Part shown: one piece after another, positions 1-10,600 of the stretch
Position numbering within the stretch: position 1 is the first letter of the stretch
How the letters are laid out: each line of letters begins with the position of its first letter
DNA from: Lenzites betulinus
Lineage: Eukaryota > Basidiomycota > Agaricomycetes > Polyporales > Polyporaceae
Assembly (NCBI GenBank): GCA_022264855.1
Contig: JABYQU010000002.1
Location: forward strand, 62,001 to 126,000
DNA: 64,000 bases
Reading direction: 5' to 3'
Program-made: the position numbers and the translations under genes
The notes under the pieces: generated by a model
Database searches by the model: none
Told to the model about the DNA's origin: nothing
Seen by the model: the letters and a program-made list of their open reading frames with translations, nothing else

Positions 1-1
1 C

Positions 2-3000
2 AAATTAACGCGTATGGCTCACATCAACATTGATGACTTCGCCTACCGTGTCGAGCGGCGAGGGCTGTTTGACGCGAGTGTCCGAGAGGAATGCGCACTG
101 TGGGCGATGCGCCTGCCTTGGATAGTGTCGTTCCAGGTCGAGGCGCTCCTTCGTGCTAACTTGGTCGACTTCAAGGAGATGCGCAGGCTCCAGCGTCCTA
201 TCGAGGAGGTTCTGAGGCGTGAGAGAAAGGACTATACGGCAGCGCTGCTTCGCGAATTCATTGGGCAGGCGAAGTCCCTCTTCTGGTACGGAGAAGATCC
301 GGTGAACCAAGAGCGTACACACCAGCCATCCGAATTGTTCTCGGGAGACGTGGTCGAGCTTTTCTCCATGGTCTCCGCGAAGTTCGTTTACAGGCCGTTG
401 AATACCGCTCTCAATACAGCAGACGCTACTGCTCCGTTCCACTGCCTCCGCGTCACTGTCACCCCTACCACGATGCATCTAGAGGGGCCGTTCCCGGAGC
501 GGTCCAACCGCGTTATGCGGGAGTACTACCGTTCTCAAGACTGCTTCCTCCGTGTATCCTTCCAGGACGAGAACCGGTTGCAACTACGCTTCGACCGGGA
601 AATCGACGGTCGTGATTTCGTCAACCGCAGGATCAAGGAGATCCTTCTCAAGGGCATCGAGTTTCCGGGGGCTCATTTCGATTTTCTCGCCTATTCTCAA
701 TCGGCGTTGAAAGAGCATGCGGTATGGTTCGTCAAACCGTTCGCGCATACCGACGACCAGGGTGGCCGCCACTTCATAAATGCAGCGGAGATCATCAGAA
801 GCCTTGGTACATTTAGTAACCTTACCTTCGACAGGACCCTCATCCGCTGTCCCGCGCGCTACGCCGCTAGGATCTCACAGGCGTTCACCGCGACCGATGC
901 ATCGATCACCGTCGACGCCGGCCAGATCATATTTTCCAGCGACATCAAGGACTCCCTCGGGAGGGCCTTCACGGACGGCGTTGGCACGATCTCCACACAG
1001 CTGGCCAAGGACATCTGGCGGGCGCTCCAAGAGAACAAACGCCGCGGGCGTCGGGACAGGACGTATCCTCGCGCATACCAAGTCCGGTTCCAGGGCTCGA
1101 AGGGCGTCTTGAGCGTCGATCACACACTCCCCGGCCGTTCCATCCTCCTCCGGCCCTCGATGATCAAATTTGAGGCTCCCAATTCGCGGAACATCGAGAT
1201 CGCGAGAGCGTTCAGCAAACCCTCGCCGTACTATCTGAACAGACCCCTCATCATGCTCTTGGAAGGGCTGGGAGTGCCTGCGCGTGTCTTCCAGACCTTA
1301 CAGGAAAACGCGGTCCGCGACGTTCAGGCGTCGGTCGAGTCGCTCGAACAATCGGCTCGACTCCTCGAGTGCCATGGTCTTGGAGCCTCCTTCCGTCTCA
1401 CCTCCGTTATGCTGGGTTTACATAAACTTGGCGTTGGACCCCTGGACGACGACGAGTTCTGGCGGCAGAGCATGGATTTCGCCGTCAACCATGTTCTTCG
1501 GGAGCTGAAGCATAAGGCTAGGATCCCAGTCCCTGGCGGCTGGACCTTGGTAGGCGTCGCAGACGTTCATGGCTATCTCGAGGAGGGGGAGATCTTCGTT
1601 TGCATCGACTCACCCGAGGGCGTATGCTACCTCGAAGGCCGTACCCTCATCTCGCGATCGCCCACCATCCATCCCGGTGATGTCCAGGTTGTCCAAGCGA
1701 TTGGACGACCTCCTCCGGGCTCGCCCTTTGAACGTGAGTCCCTGCGGAACACGGTGGTTTTTTCGACCAAAGGTGCGTACCTGTACACACCAAGAAGTCG
1801 CTGGCTCTGACGTGCAATGCAGGATCGCGTCCACTTCCGTCTTATTTGGGCGGCGGCGATCTCGACGGCGATGAATACAACATCACCACCATGCCTGAAC
1901 TCCTCCCGCCCCGTACCTTTGACCCCGCCAACTATGACCCTGCACAACGAAGGCTTGTTGACCACGACAGTACTATGGCCGATGTCGCAGAATTTGTCGC
2001 AGAATATATTGTCAGCGATGTATGTTGTCGTGTCGCTCTGCTGGTATGAAGTCTCTGACAGTCGGATCCATAGACCCTTGGGATCATTGCGACAACATGG
2101 CTCATCATCGCGGACCAGAGTGAGAGCTTCATCCTGGACCCTGACTGCCTTAAACTGGCGGCCTTGCACAGCGACGCCGTCGACTACCCGAAAAGCGGCC
2201 AACCAGTCCCCATTGAGCATATCCCGCGTCTTCACCGTAAGCAGAAGCCCGATTGGAATGCGCCCGAGACAGCCTCTGTCAAGAACGGAAAATACTACGA
2301 GAGCAATAGGGCCATCGGCAAACTGTATCGCGCCATTGACTTGCCTGCTCCTAAGACGGTGGGCCGCACGGCACGCACCCAACAGGAGCACATGGGCGAC
2401 GTCGGCGACAGCACGGGCGCCCTCCCTGCTATCCTTGCGCGATTCCGGGAGAACTGGTGGCCCGAGGAGGATGAGGCCTTCGACGCCGTGTACGATCGAG
2501 TGGCAGAGTTTACCGCGCCCGAGGTCTATGACGACGCTACGGTGACGAGCATATGGGAGCTCTACAGCACCTACGTGTCCCGGCTGCGCTCGATCTGTGC
2601 CGACCACGCGCTGCAGAGCTCGCGCACGGCTATGTTGACGGAGGAGGAGGCTGTCGTGAGTGCTTGCGGCTGCTTCACGTACTCGTTGCATCCCGCTCAC
2701 GTGTATGTTACAAGGTTGGCACGATCGTCGCGAACTGTTCACAGCCGCGAAAGCGCAAGGACCTCATGGCGCAGCTGAGGGAACAAACGGCGATACTTGT
2801 CGGCGACGTGCGTCACGAGCTGGAAGGCGAGGAGGATACGCCGCACAATGTGGTCCTTCGCCGCTCCTGGATAGCCTTTAGGATGGCTGGCATGACGGGT
2901 AAGGCATTCGGCGGGCGTAGCTTCAGTTGGCTCGCCCTGGGAGCTATCTTCGACGTGATCAAAGAGTTTGAAGAACTGGAGAGAGCAGGCGCCCTGGGGT

Positions 3001-3063
3001 ACGTTAATTTCGGTTGAATGGTGTCTAGTAAGTTACAAGCTGACGACCTCCCGCAGCGCTTGA
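2..3063 (+). CDS. RNA-dependent RNA polymerase (RNA silencing), 5'-truncated by the window edge
   Basis: This is a eukaryotic RdRP of the QDE-1/Rdp1 type, which makes double-stranded RNA for small-RNA silencing. The frame is open to the left edge, so the N-terminus is missing; a Met at 14 is internal. I read exons 2-1772, 1823-2019, 2074-2655 and 2715 onward, about 950 residues. The junction at 1772/1823 restores the family block FSTKGSRPLPSYLGGGD followed by the catalytic DLDGD, whose aspartates bind Mg2+. Further family landmarks are RSPTIHPGDVQ before the catalytic loop and IIATTWLIIADQ after it. The 3' end is ambiguous: reading on gives a stop at 3015-3017, but a well-formed intron (GTACGT at 2999, acceptor at 3055-3056) would give a stop at 3061-3063. 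The gene converges on SmD2, about 180 bp away. The family is secure. Confidence 0.93.
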
Positions 3064-3245
3064 GGAACGGCGGACGTACTAGGCACGACGGATACAGCTA
3101 CGTTGCAGTTTGCGGAATTCTGAGGAGCGGACGAGAATATGAAAGCAGACAGGAATGAACATTGTACAATACATGTTACAGAACGATTCCACAAAGCATG
3201 ACCGACATGAGAGACCGGCCGCTAGGACAGCGAGACCGGGCGAGT

Positions 3246-3855
3246 TTATGCAGTGTTGCGCAGAACTAGCATATATATGAGCGTTCGAACGCAATGATAA
3301 GTGATCAGTACCCACCCAGAATGACCGAGTCGCCACTGCAAAAGCGAGGGCGATTATCAGCGAGACGTACGAACTACAGGAATCGGAAACACTCACCGCA
3401 AGAACATCTTGCTGATGAACCTGTCCTTGTTCACCGGCTTCTTGTTCTTGCCCTTGGGCAGTTCTGTCCACATCTGAATCGCCATTAGTTGCTATCCTCG
3501 CCGGAGAGCGACAACCCGCAACCCACCTCTTTTACATTCTCCAACACCTACAAAACCGACGCGTGAGGTGCACATCCAGAAACACCCGAAAGAGCGAACA
3601 TACCATGTTGCTGTGTCTGTCAAACGCCTTCACGCGTGCTAGCAGCTTTTTGTTGTTGCGCAGGGAAATGAGGACTTGCGTATGATTCCTGACGGCCTGC
3701 TGCAGGACCGACAAGGGGCCCTGGCTGATCTCGTGCTCCTCGAGCGCGCGGAGCTGCGCCTCGTCGAGTTCGGACTTGGGTACGTGCACGTATTGACTGC
3801 AGCACACGGTGAGCAAGCGCACGGACATCGGCCGGCGGACAGGCGCGTACCTCAT
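3246..3855 (-). CDS. SMD2: Small nuclear ribonucleoprotein SmD2
   Basis: SmD2 is one of the seven Sm-ring proteins of the spliceosomal snRNPs. Splicing six exons (3851-3855, 3604-3796, 3527-3547, 3397-3473, 3316-3335, 3246-3265) gives 111 residues, close to the usual 110-120. The Sm1 motif reads [19 protein letters not shown] followed by [19 protein letters not shown], and Sm2 ends in FLRGDSVILVLRNTA. The first coding exon is only 5 nt (ATG plus AG), so the protein begins [14 protein letters not shown]; reading on through that GTAC donor would add an unrelated basic segment. Exons of 21, 20 and 20 nt follow. The exon lengths sum to 336 nt, an exact number of codons. It diverges from NOP7 across about 210 bp. 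Confidence 0.93.
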
Positions 3856-4068
3856 GGTGGACGGCGGAGGAGATGAGCAGGCGTGCAGACGCGGCGAGCG
3901 TGCTCAGATCGCGCGCGGCCCAAACAGGCGCTCGGGCTGGGCGGTCGAAAAGTTTGGAGTGCCGCCTCCTGATTGGACGCTTGTGTGCTTTCCCTCTCCC
4001 TCCCATCCGCCCCCTCGTGCTCTTTTCCTCCCCCGCTTTCTACCGCTGCAACTTGACATCTTGGGATC
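3856..4068. promoter_or_regulatory. Divergent promoter between SMD2 and NOP7
   Basis: These 213 bp separate the start codons of two housekeeping genes transcribed in opposite directions. The half next to NOP7 is pyrimidine-rich on the plus strand (about 3980-4050), a usual feature just upstream of fungal start codons. No TATA box was seen. Sharing of control elements is inferred from the spacing alone. Confidence 0.5.
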
Positions 4069-6189
4069 ATGGGCCGCATTAAGCAGAGAGGAAAGGCGGG
4101 TGCCGCTAAGGCGTACGTGACCCGTTCGGCTGCGGTGAAGAAACTGCAATGCTCTCTCGCGGATTTCCGGCGGTTATGTATATTGAAGGGTACGTCTGAT
4201 GGTCTGTGTACTCTGCATCGTACTGAACTCACATTGCATTGTTAGGTATATTTCCCCGCGAGCCCCGCAGCCGTAAAAAGGCGAACAAGGGGTCCTCTGC
4301 GCCGACGAACTTCTACTATGCGAAGGATATTGCGTATCTCGCGCACGAGCCTGTTCTGCGGAAGCTAAGGGAGCACAAAGCCTTCGCAAAAAAACTCTCC
4401 AGAGCCCTTGGCCGAGGAGAGTGGAGTAGCGCGAAGAGCCTGGAGGAGAACAAGCCTGTGTACCGTCTAGACCATATCATCAAGGAGAGGTCAGTCCTGC
4501 GTTACCTTACGTCCCTCCGACCGTCCTGACTTTGCTCAGGTATCCGACGTTTGTCGATGCCGTCCGGGATATCGACGATGCACTGTGCATGATCTACCTC
4601 TTTGCCTCCCTTCCCTCCGATTCAAAAGTTGCCCCTTCCCTCATCGAGAACTGTGCGCGGTTAGCGGCGGAATGGCAGCTGTATGTTATGCACACACATG
4701 CCCTCCGGAAGGTCTTCCTCTCGATAAAGGGAGTGTACTACCAGGCGGAAGTGTTCGACCAGACAGTCACCTGGTTGGTTCCTTACCAGTTCACACAAAC
4801 AGTATGTCTCTATATCCTCGAGTGTGCCCCCGTCGATTTCTTACATCTTTCCCAGATCCCCGTAGACGTCGATGTCCGTGTAATGCTGACATTCCTCGAG
4901 CTGTACCAAACACTGTTGGGCTTCGTATTCTTCAAGCTCTATACCGATGCCAGTCTCGTCTACCCTCCCCCACTCGACACGAAGAAGGACGAGGGCGCTG
5001 CTGGTGTTGGCGCGTTCAGTCTTCAGGAAGCGAAAGCATCCCGGTCCGTAGCCACCGCCTCGAAGTCGAAAGTCGTCGAGGTCGACGGCAAGCGCGTCTC
5101 CAGCAAAGACGTCAGGCAAACCATCAAAAGCATCGCAGCATCAGGCTCTGGCAGCGCAGACGTCGACATGCCCTCCGCGGACGCCGAGCCCGCGCAAGAG
5201 GACGACGAGGAGTTCGTCGAGGACACCACCGAGGAGAACGCCGAAGACGCGCCCTCCGCCCCCGCATTCACCACCGCCGCGCTGCCCACGCTCAAAACGC
5301 TCTCCACCCTCCCGCAGTCGACGTCCGCGAAGCTCTTCGCGCCGTACACGTTCTGGCTCTCGCGCGAGACCTCGCGCCCGATCTTCGAGTTCCTCGTGCG
5401 CGCGTTCGGCGGGCGCATCGGCTGGCCCGCGACGTCCGGCAGCGGCTCGCCGTTCGACGAGGCGGACGAGGCGATCACGCATGTGATCATCGACCGCCCG
5501 CTCGTGCAGCGCGCGGACGAGAGCGACGCGGACAAGGAGCGCCGCCGCCGGCGCAAGCACGTGCAGCCGCAGTGGGTCGTCGACTGCATCAACGCGGGCA
5601 GGATCCTGCTCGAGGACCTGTATGCGCAGGGGAAGACGCTCCCGCCGCATCTGAGTCCGTTCGGCGAGCACGCGGAGGCGTACGACCCGACCGCGGGCCT
5701 CATCGGCGCGGCGGAGGACGAGGAGATGGACGAGGAGATCGAGGGTGAGGATGTGGAGGACGAGATCGAGGGCAGCGAGGAGGAGGAGGACGCGGCGCGC
5801 CCTGCGAAGTCTGCGCTGAAGGCGGCGGCGTCTGCGGAGGATGCGGCGGCGCTCCGGGCGGCGGAGCTGGCGGCGGAGGCGGCGGGCATCGACTACGGCA
5901 CTTTCGAGAAGGAGGCCAAGAAGGCGCAGAAGAAGGCGAAGAAGACAGCGGCCCCGCAGGAAGACGCAGCAGAGGCGAACATGAACAAGATGATGATGAG
6001 CAACAAGCAGCGCAAGCTGTACGAGCGCATGAAGTACGGCCAGAAGCAGCGGTCCGAGGAGGTCAGTCCTGTTAGCAGCGTGTTCGGTCGGTGTGTGGTA
6101 CTGACCGTTTTGATTTGCAGCGACAAAATCTGGAGCAGAAGAAGCGGACGATCGAGAAGGAGAAGAAGCGTCGAGTGAAGTCGACGTGA
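4069..6189 (+). CDS. NOP7: Pescadillo homologue NOP7 (60S ribosome biogenesis)
   Basis: Pescadillo/Nop7 is part of the PeBoW complex (Nop7-Erb1-Ytm1) that processes 27S pre-rRNA in the nucleolus. Exons 4069-4189, 4246-4489, 4540-4801, 4856-6061 and 6121-6189 join in frame. The protein begins [19 protein letters not shown], the family N-terminus, and continues through the conserved Pescadillo region ([20 protein letters not shown], then [17 protein letters not shown]). An acidic, low-complexity linker leads to a BRCT domain encoded at about 5330-5680, with the hallmark tryptophan in QPQWVVDCI. The C-terminus is an acidic stretch followed by a Lys/Arg-rich coiled coil, as in other fungal Nop7 proteins. 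The intron at 4802-4855 is a multiple of three and could be missed. The identification is secure. Confidence 0.95.
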
Positions 6190-6509
6190 GCTCCCTTGTC
6201 TGTTTGCGTTGTTCGCGCTGTGTGTGCTTTCTATGTACTGTGTTGTCTCGTGTTGCGATAGGTATGATACAGATTCACTGGTCTACAACAGTCGTGGTGT
6301 CATCTGAGAGAATTCCTGGCCCGTAAATTACAACCTAAAGGCGTCCCTGGACGGGTTGGACGAAACGTAGCGGTACGACATAAGACCAAAGAGAGATATA
6401 AGCACGAACTGGCGGGCCGCAGTCAGTCATGTCGGCACGCACGGCGGCGCACCACTCACGAAAACCATAACACGGGAAAAAGGGCGGGCTGGCGCGGCCC
6501 CCGGGCATC

Positions 6510-6962
6510 TCAGATGTCGCCGCACTCCCATGCTTCCAAAAGGTCGAACATGTCTCCCCGGAGGCGCTGCCAGGAGAGGATGGGCTCGATGGAGAATCCG
6601 GCGTGCCGTAGTTCGCGGAGACTGGCCCAGACCCAGTTCTGGCAATTCCATGCGGGGTCGTGGCGGGTGATGGGTATCTGCGAGAGGATGTGTTCGAACT
6701 TTGCTAGGGACTCTGCCGGGATGCGGCCGACGGGGAGGGAGCCGCGCCAGTTGTCGTTCCGGAGCGCGATCTCGCGCTCGGCCTCGTAGCAGTAGGTGTC
6801 GACGTTGCCGGCGGCGTTGTAGCAGTTGCCGATCGGGCGGTCGTCTGTTCCGCCGGTCTTGAAGGTGAGTGCCCAGTGGAGGGGGAGGTCGTTGCCCTCG
6901 GAGTCCTTGCCCCGCCACACTTGGGTGACCTCGAGGACGATCTGCGAGTTGCCTTCTGCCAT
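6510..6962 (-). CDS. Small hypothetical protein with an LRAT/PPPDE-like His and Asn-Cys pattern
   Basis: I do not recognise a named family. From the Met at 6962 the single-exon product is 150 residues, beginning MAEGNSQIVLEVTQVW. It has a conserved-looking N-terminal LPLHWALTF and a C-terminal DPAWNCQNWVW. A histidine in a beta-strand (HWAL) well before a buried Asn-Cys-x-x-aromatic-Val is the order seen in permuted papain-like folds such as LRAT/HRASLS and PPPDE proteins (H...NCEHFV), so a thiol hydrolase or acyltransferase fold is possible. That is inference from pattern, not homology. In-frame Met codons upstream, as far as 7124, make the start uncertain, but the extra segment is Arg/Pro/Ser-rich and unlike the rest. 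It diverges from the Sec7 gene. Confidence 0.7.
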   Translation of the reverse strand: MAEGNSQIVLEVTQVWRGKDSEGNDLPLHWALTFKTGGTDDRPIGNCYNAAGNVDTYCYEAEREIALRNDNWRGSLPVGRIPAESLAKFEHILSQIPITRHDPAWNCQNWVWASLRELRHAGFSIEPILSWQRLRGDMFDLLEAWECGDI

Positions 6963-7629
6963 GCGTCGGCTGGATGGACGATCATGGTACGCTTGCATTC
7001 GCCGACACTCGATATGCGACATACAATGAGCGGTACTCGAAGGCGTGTGCTCTGATCTGCGGCATGGCCGGCGGGGCGTCAGGACACGGGGCGCACGAAG
7101 GAATGGTGGTGGCGTACTGGGCACGATCTCTGCGGAGAGATAGCGATGCTACAAGCGGTGCTGGGTGATCTGCGTCGGGAGCGGGGAGGGGGGTCAAGGG
7201 GGGAACGGGAGAGGGTGGGGGACGGCGCAGGGCGCGCAGCGGCAGGAAGCCGTCTGCATGGGCCGGGAGGGCCGCAGAGGCAGAAAAGGCAAAGAGGGCT
7301 CGCTGAATTCAATCAGCCCCCGTCGAGGAGTGTGCCGAGTCGACGCTGCAAAACGGTTTCTCACCGTGCATGTCCTCCACTCGTCTTCGACCACTCGGTC
7401 CGGCCGCTGCTGCAGACGCCACGGCCAGGCCCCAGGCCCGCGCCCCACGTGACCCGCCCTGCTCGCCCGAACAGGCAGCGCAACTGCCATTACGTGCGAC
7501 GAAGGACGTCCCAGCACGGTTCGACTCGCTCTCGCCGACATCGCGCTCGACCACGCCGTTCCCGCCGCAACCCTGGAGGCTGCTCCCGACCCCCGTAGCT
7601 CTCCTCGCCGTCCCCCAAGCGGTCGCCGC
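6963..7629. other. Intergenic region between divergent genes
   Basis: This 667-bp stretch lies between the start codons of the small papain-like candidate and the Sec7-PH gene. It is GC-rich, with a purine-rich run near 7180-7290 and a C/T-rich run on the plus strand next to the Sec7 start. Frames open through it have no family signature. It presumably holds both promoters; no TATA box or repeat was identified. Confidence 0.45.
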
Positions 7630-10600
7630 ATGGTCGCCCTCTTTGGCCTCGCAGGCAAGGGCTCCCCTTCCAGAACCCCCCGCAATCAACACTCCGACGC
7701 TACCCCTCCCCCGCCCTACTCGCCCGACCATCCGGACCCCGCCCTCATCGCTGCGACGACCACGACCACGACCACTCACGTCGTCACCACCACCCAAACG
7801 ACCACGCACTTCTTCTCCCTTCCGCTATGGAGGCGACGCGGTACCCCGGCTTACTCTCCCGCAGTCGCTCCGCGCCCCGTCCCGTCCCGCTCCACGGATG
7901 AGCTTGGGGTCTTGAATGCCCACCACGACCACGTATCCATACCTACGAGTGCGTCCATGAGGGACAAGGAACTTCCTCCCACCCCCGAACTCAGCCTCGG
8001 GAGCCTCACGCCGCCCCGCCTTTCATTAGACCCCCTCCCGACGAAACCAACAACACGACGCGAACCGTTAGGCGCAATGGCAGTTCTCGATCGAATGGGC
8101 TTTCTGACTCTTCATCTCGTGCCTCCTCCGTACAGCCTGTCTCACGCTCGTCGTTTGCCCCCGAGTCTTCCAGTACTGCTCAGCCAACGCTCACTCTCGC
8201 TCGTGCCGCACTAGGGATCAGCCTTCCTCTTGGCGGGCCCTCGGTTTCCGGCTCCTCGTCGTCCTCGGAAGTGAATACGGTCATGTTCCTTCAGCCACAA
8301 ACACCTGGCGCGTCAGAGGGTCGCCGGTCCAATCAAATCATCCGGCACGCGAAGAGCTTTCAGAGGGACCGTGAAGCATCCCCCGCCGACTCTTCTCCGG
8401 ACAGTGTCAGGGAACGCAGAAGGGCGAGAGGTCTTTCCTTAGGCCCCCTCAATCTCATATCGGATAGCAAGGGCAAGCACCGGGAGACGCAGGTAGATGC
8501 TGACGCTGTGGAACCCAAAGTACTTGCTCGCAAGAGCTCCTTCTGGTCTCGCAAAAGAGTCAACTCCCGCCCAGATGCCGCAGTCCCTCCTTCGCCTATA
8601 CCACAACCTACACTTCCTGCGTTCCCCCCGGTCTCTCCTTTCTACATCAATACCCCTGTACCCTCCCCTGCACTGTACCCTCTCGTGCCTCCCGTCTCCC
8701 CTGATCTCCAGCGCCGACACTCTGAACGACAGCGAACACGGTCTGATTCTCACAAAGAGGAGGATACCATGCCTTCAGAGGCTCCGAAAGGCCAACCTTC
8801 CACCTCCCTGGCTACCCGCCGCCGCCGGGGTTCACATCGACCTCAGACAGCGGACGGTCCCGCAAGCCCTCGGCTCTCCTTTTTCTCAGAAGCACGCCCC
8901 TTGAGCTCCTCCCCAACGTCCTCTCCTATCCCGACCCCTACGGAGCACCCAACACACTCTCATCCTCCGCCTTCAATGCCGGAGAATCGACCCCGCGCAC
9001 AAACGAATCCGCCACTTCTTCACCGCTTGTCTGTCAACCTATTCGGTTCGACATCCAGCAACACCCCGACTTCGGCCAGCTCCCCGAATGTGCACGAGGG
9101 CCAGGCCGTAACAACGCCGCCCTCCAGCCTCGGCTCGTCGCGCCCGTCTCTATCGAAACCGTCTGTAGAGATTCCCAGGCCTCGTTCAGACGAGGAGTCT
9201 CCAGAGGTATATCTCTCAAGACTAGTCGAAGCCGTGAGCAAATCGGAGGTGGCTTCTATTCTCGCTACGCAGTACGTGCTTCCGTGAATAGTACTCTCAC
9301 ATTGGTTGGAGCTGACCCTGATCAGTGGTGACGCCTTTCACGCTCGCGCACTTCGCGCATATATTGAGCGTTTTAACTTCGTCGGGGACCCGCTCGATGT
9401 TGCGTTGCGGAAGCTGCTCATGGACGTTGGCCTGCCTCGGGAGACGCAGCAAATCGACCGTGTCATCGAGGCGTTTGCTGCTCGTTATGTTCAGTGTAAT
9501 CCTAACTTATTCTCCTCAGACGGTCAGTTATTTTTAGTATCTGATGCTGTCGTGGCGTGTTCTGACTTGCGGTTGCACAGACCACCCGTATATCCTAGCG
9601 TTCAGCCTTATAATGCTGCACACCGACGCCTTTAACAAATCTAATAAGCGCAAGATGACGAAGCCGGATTACATCAGGAACACTCGCCTTCCCGGCGTGG
9701 CGCCTGAGGTTCTCGATGTATGTCAATTTCGTTATGGCGAGCCAAACAGTCAATTCATATGGCTCCCCCGTAGTGTTATTACGACAACATTGTCTTTGCA
9801 CCATTCATCTTCATCGAGGACCCTTTAGACGTTAACGGACAGCGAGGCCTGGTGCCCGAGGCGATCTCCCGTAGGATGTCGACCCTCAATGCGCCTTCTC
9901 CTGGCGGATTGAATACAGGTTCCACCTCAACCCTGCTTGGGAAAAACAATAAGATAGATCCATACTATCTTATTGCTAGGGTACAGTCCGCCACTTCTGA
10001 CATATTGGCGCACTCGCTCACATTTGCCATGCAGGATCTCCTAGACGATCTCCGGATAGACGTGTATTCTTTGATACCCCCGGAGAGCCCGTACTTTTAT
10101 CAGGGAACCGCTGGTGCGTGGGACGAGGACGAACTGCAGCGCGCATTCGCGCTCGCCCGCGTCGTCGAAGTGGCTGCCATCGAAAGTCGATACCTTGCAT
10201 CTCCTTGGTTCGGCGGGCCGGGTCCTATGTTCCACGGTCCACTAGGCGCGGTCCCGATGATGGCTGGAGCCGGCGTCTGCATCATCAAGGTCACGAAAGT
10301 CGGGCTGCTCCTTCGGAAGGAGGACACTGTCGAGGGCGGGAGACGCGCCATCACACGCAAGTGGCGAGAGTGGTGTATCCTCCTGACCGGCTCGCAGCTG
10401 CTCTTCTTCCGCGAATCGGGGTGGGCGAACGACCTTCAAGCGCAGCTTGCGGCGCATGGGCAGGTGAACATCCAGAACACGTCTTTGCCTCAGCCAGATG
10501 AGATGTACTCCGTGAGGGACTCGATTGCGGTCTACGACAAGTCCTACACAAAGGTGCGAGCAACACGATCACTGGGTGGTGAGAGGAGCTAACGCGTGTA

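Noticed and set aside
1627..2742. A 371-codon antisense frame over the RdRP
   Set aside because: It lies opposite the RdRP catalytic exons, which have diagnostic motifs; the antisense product has none.
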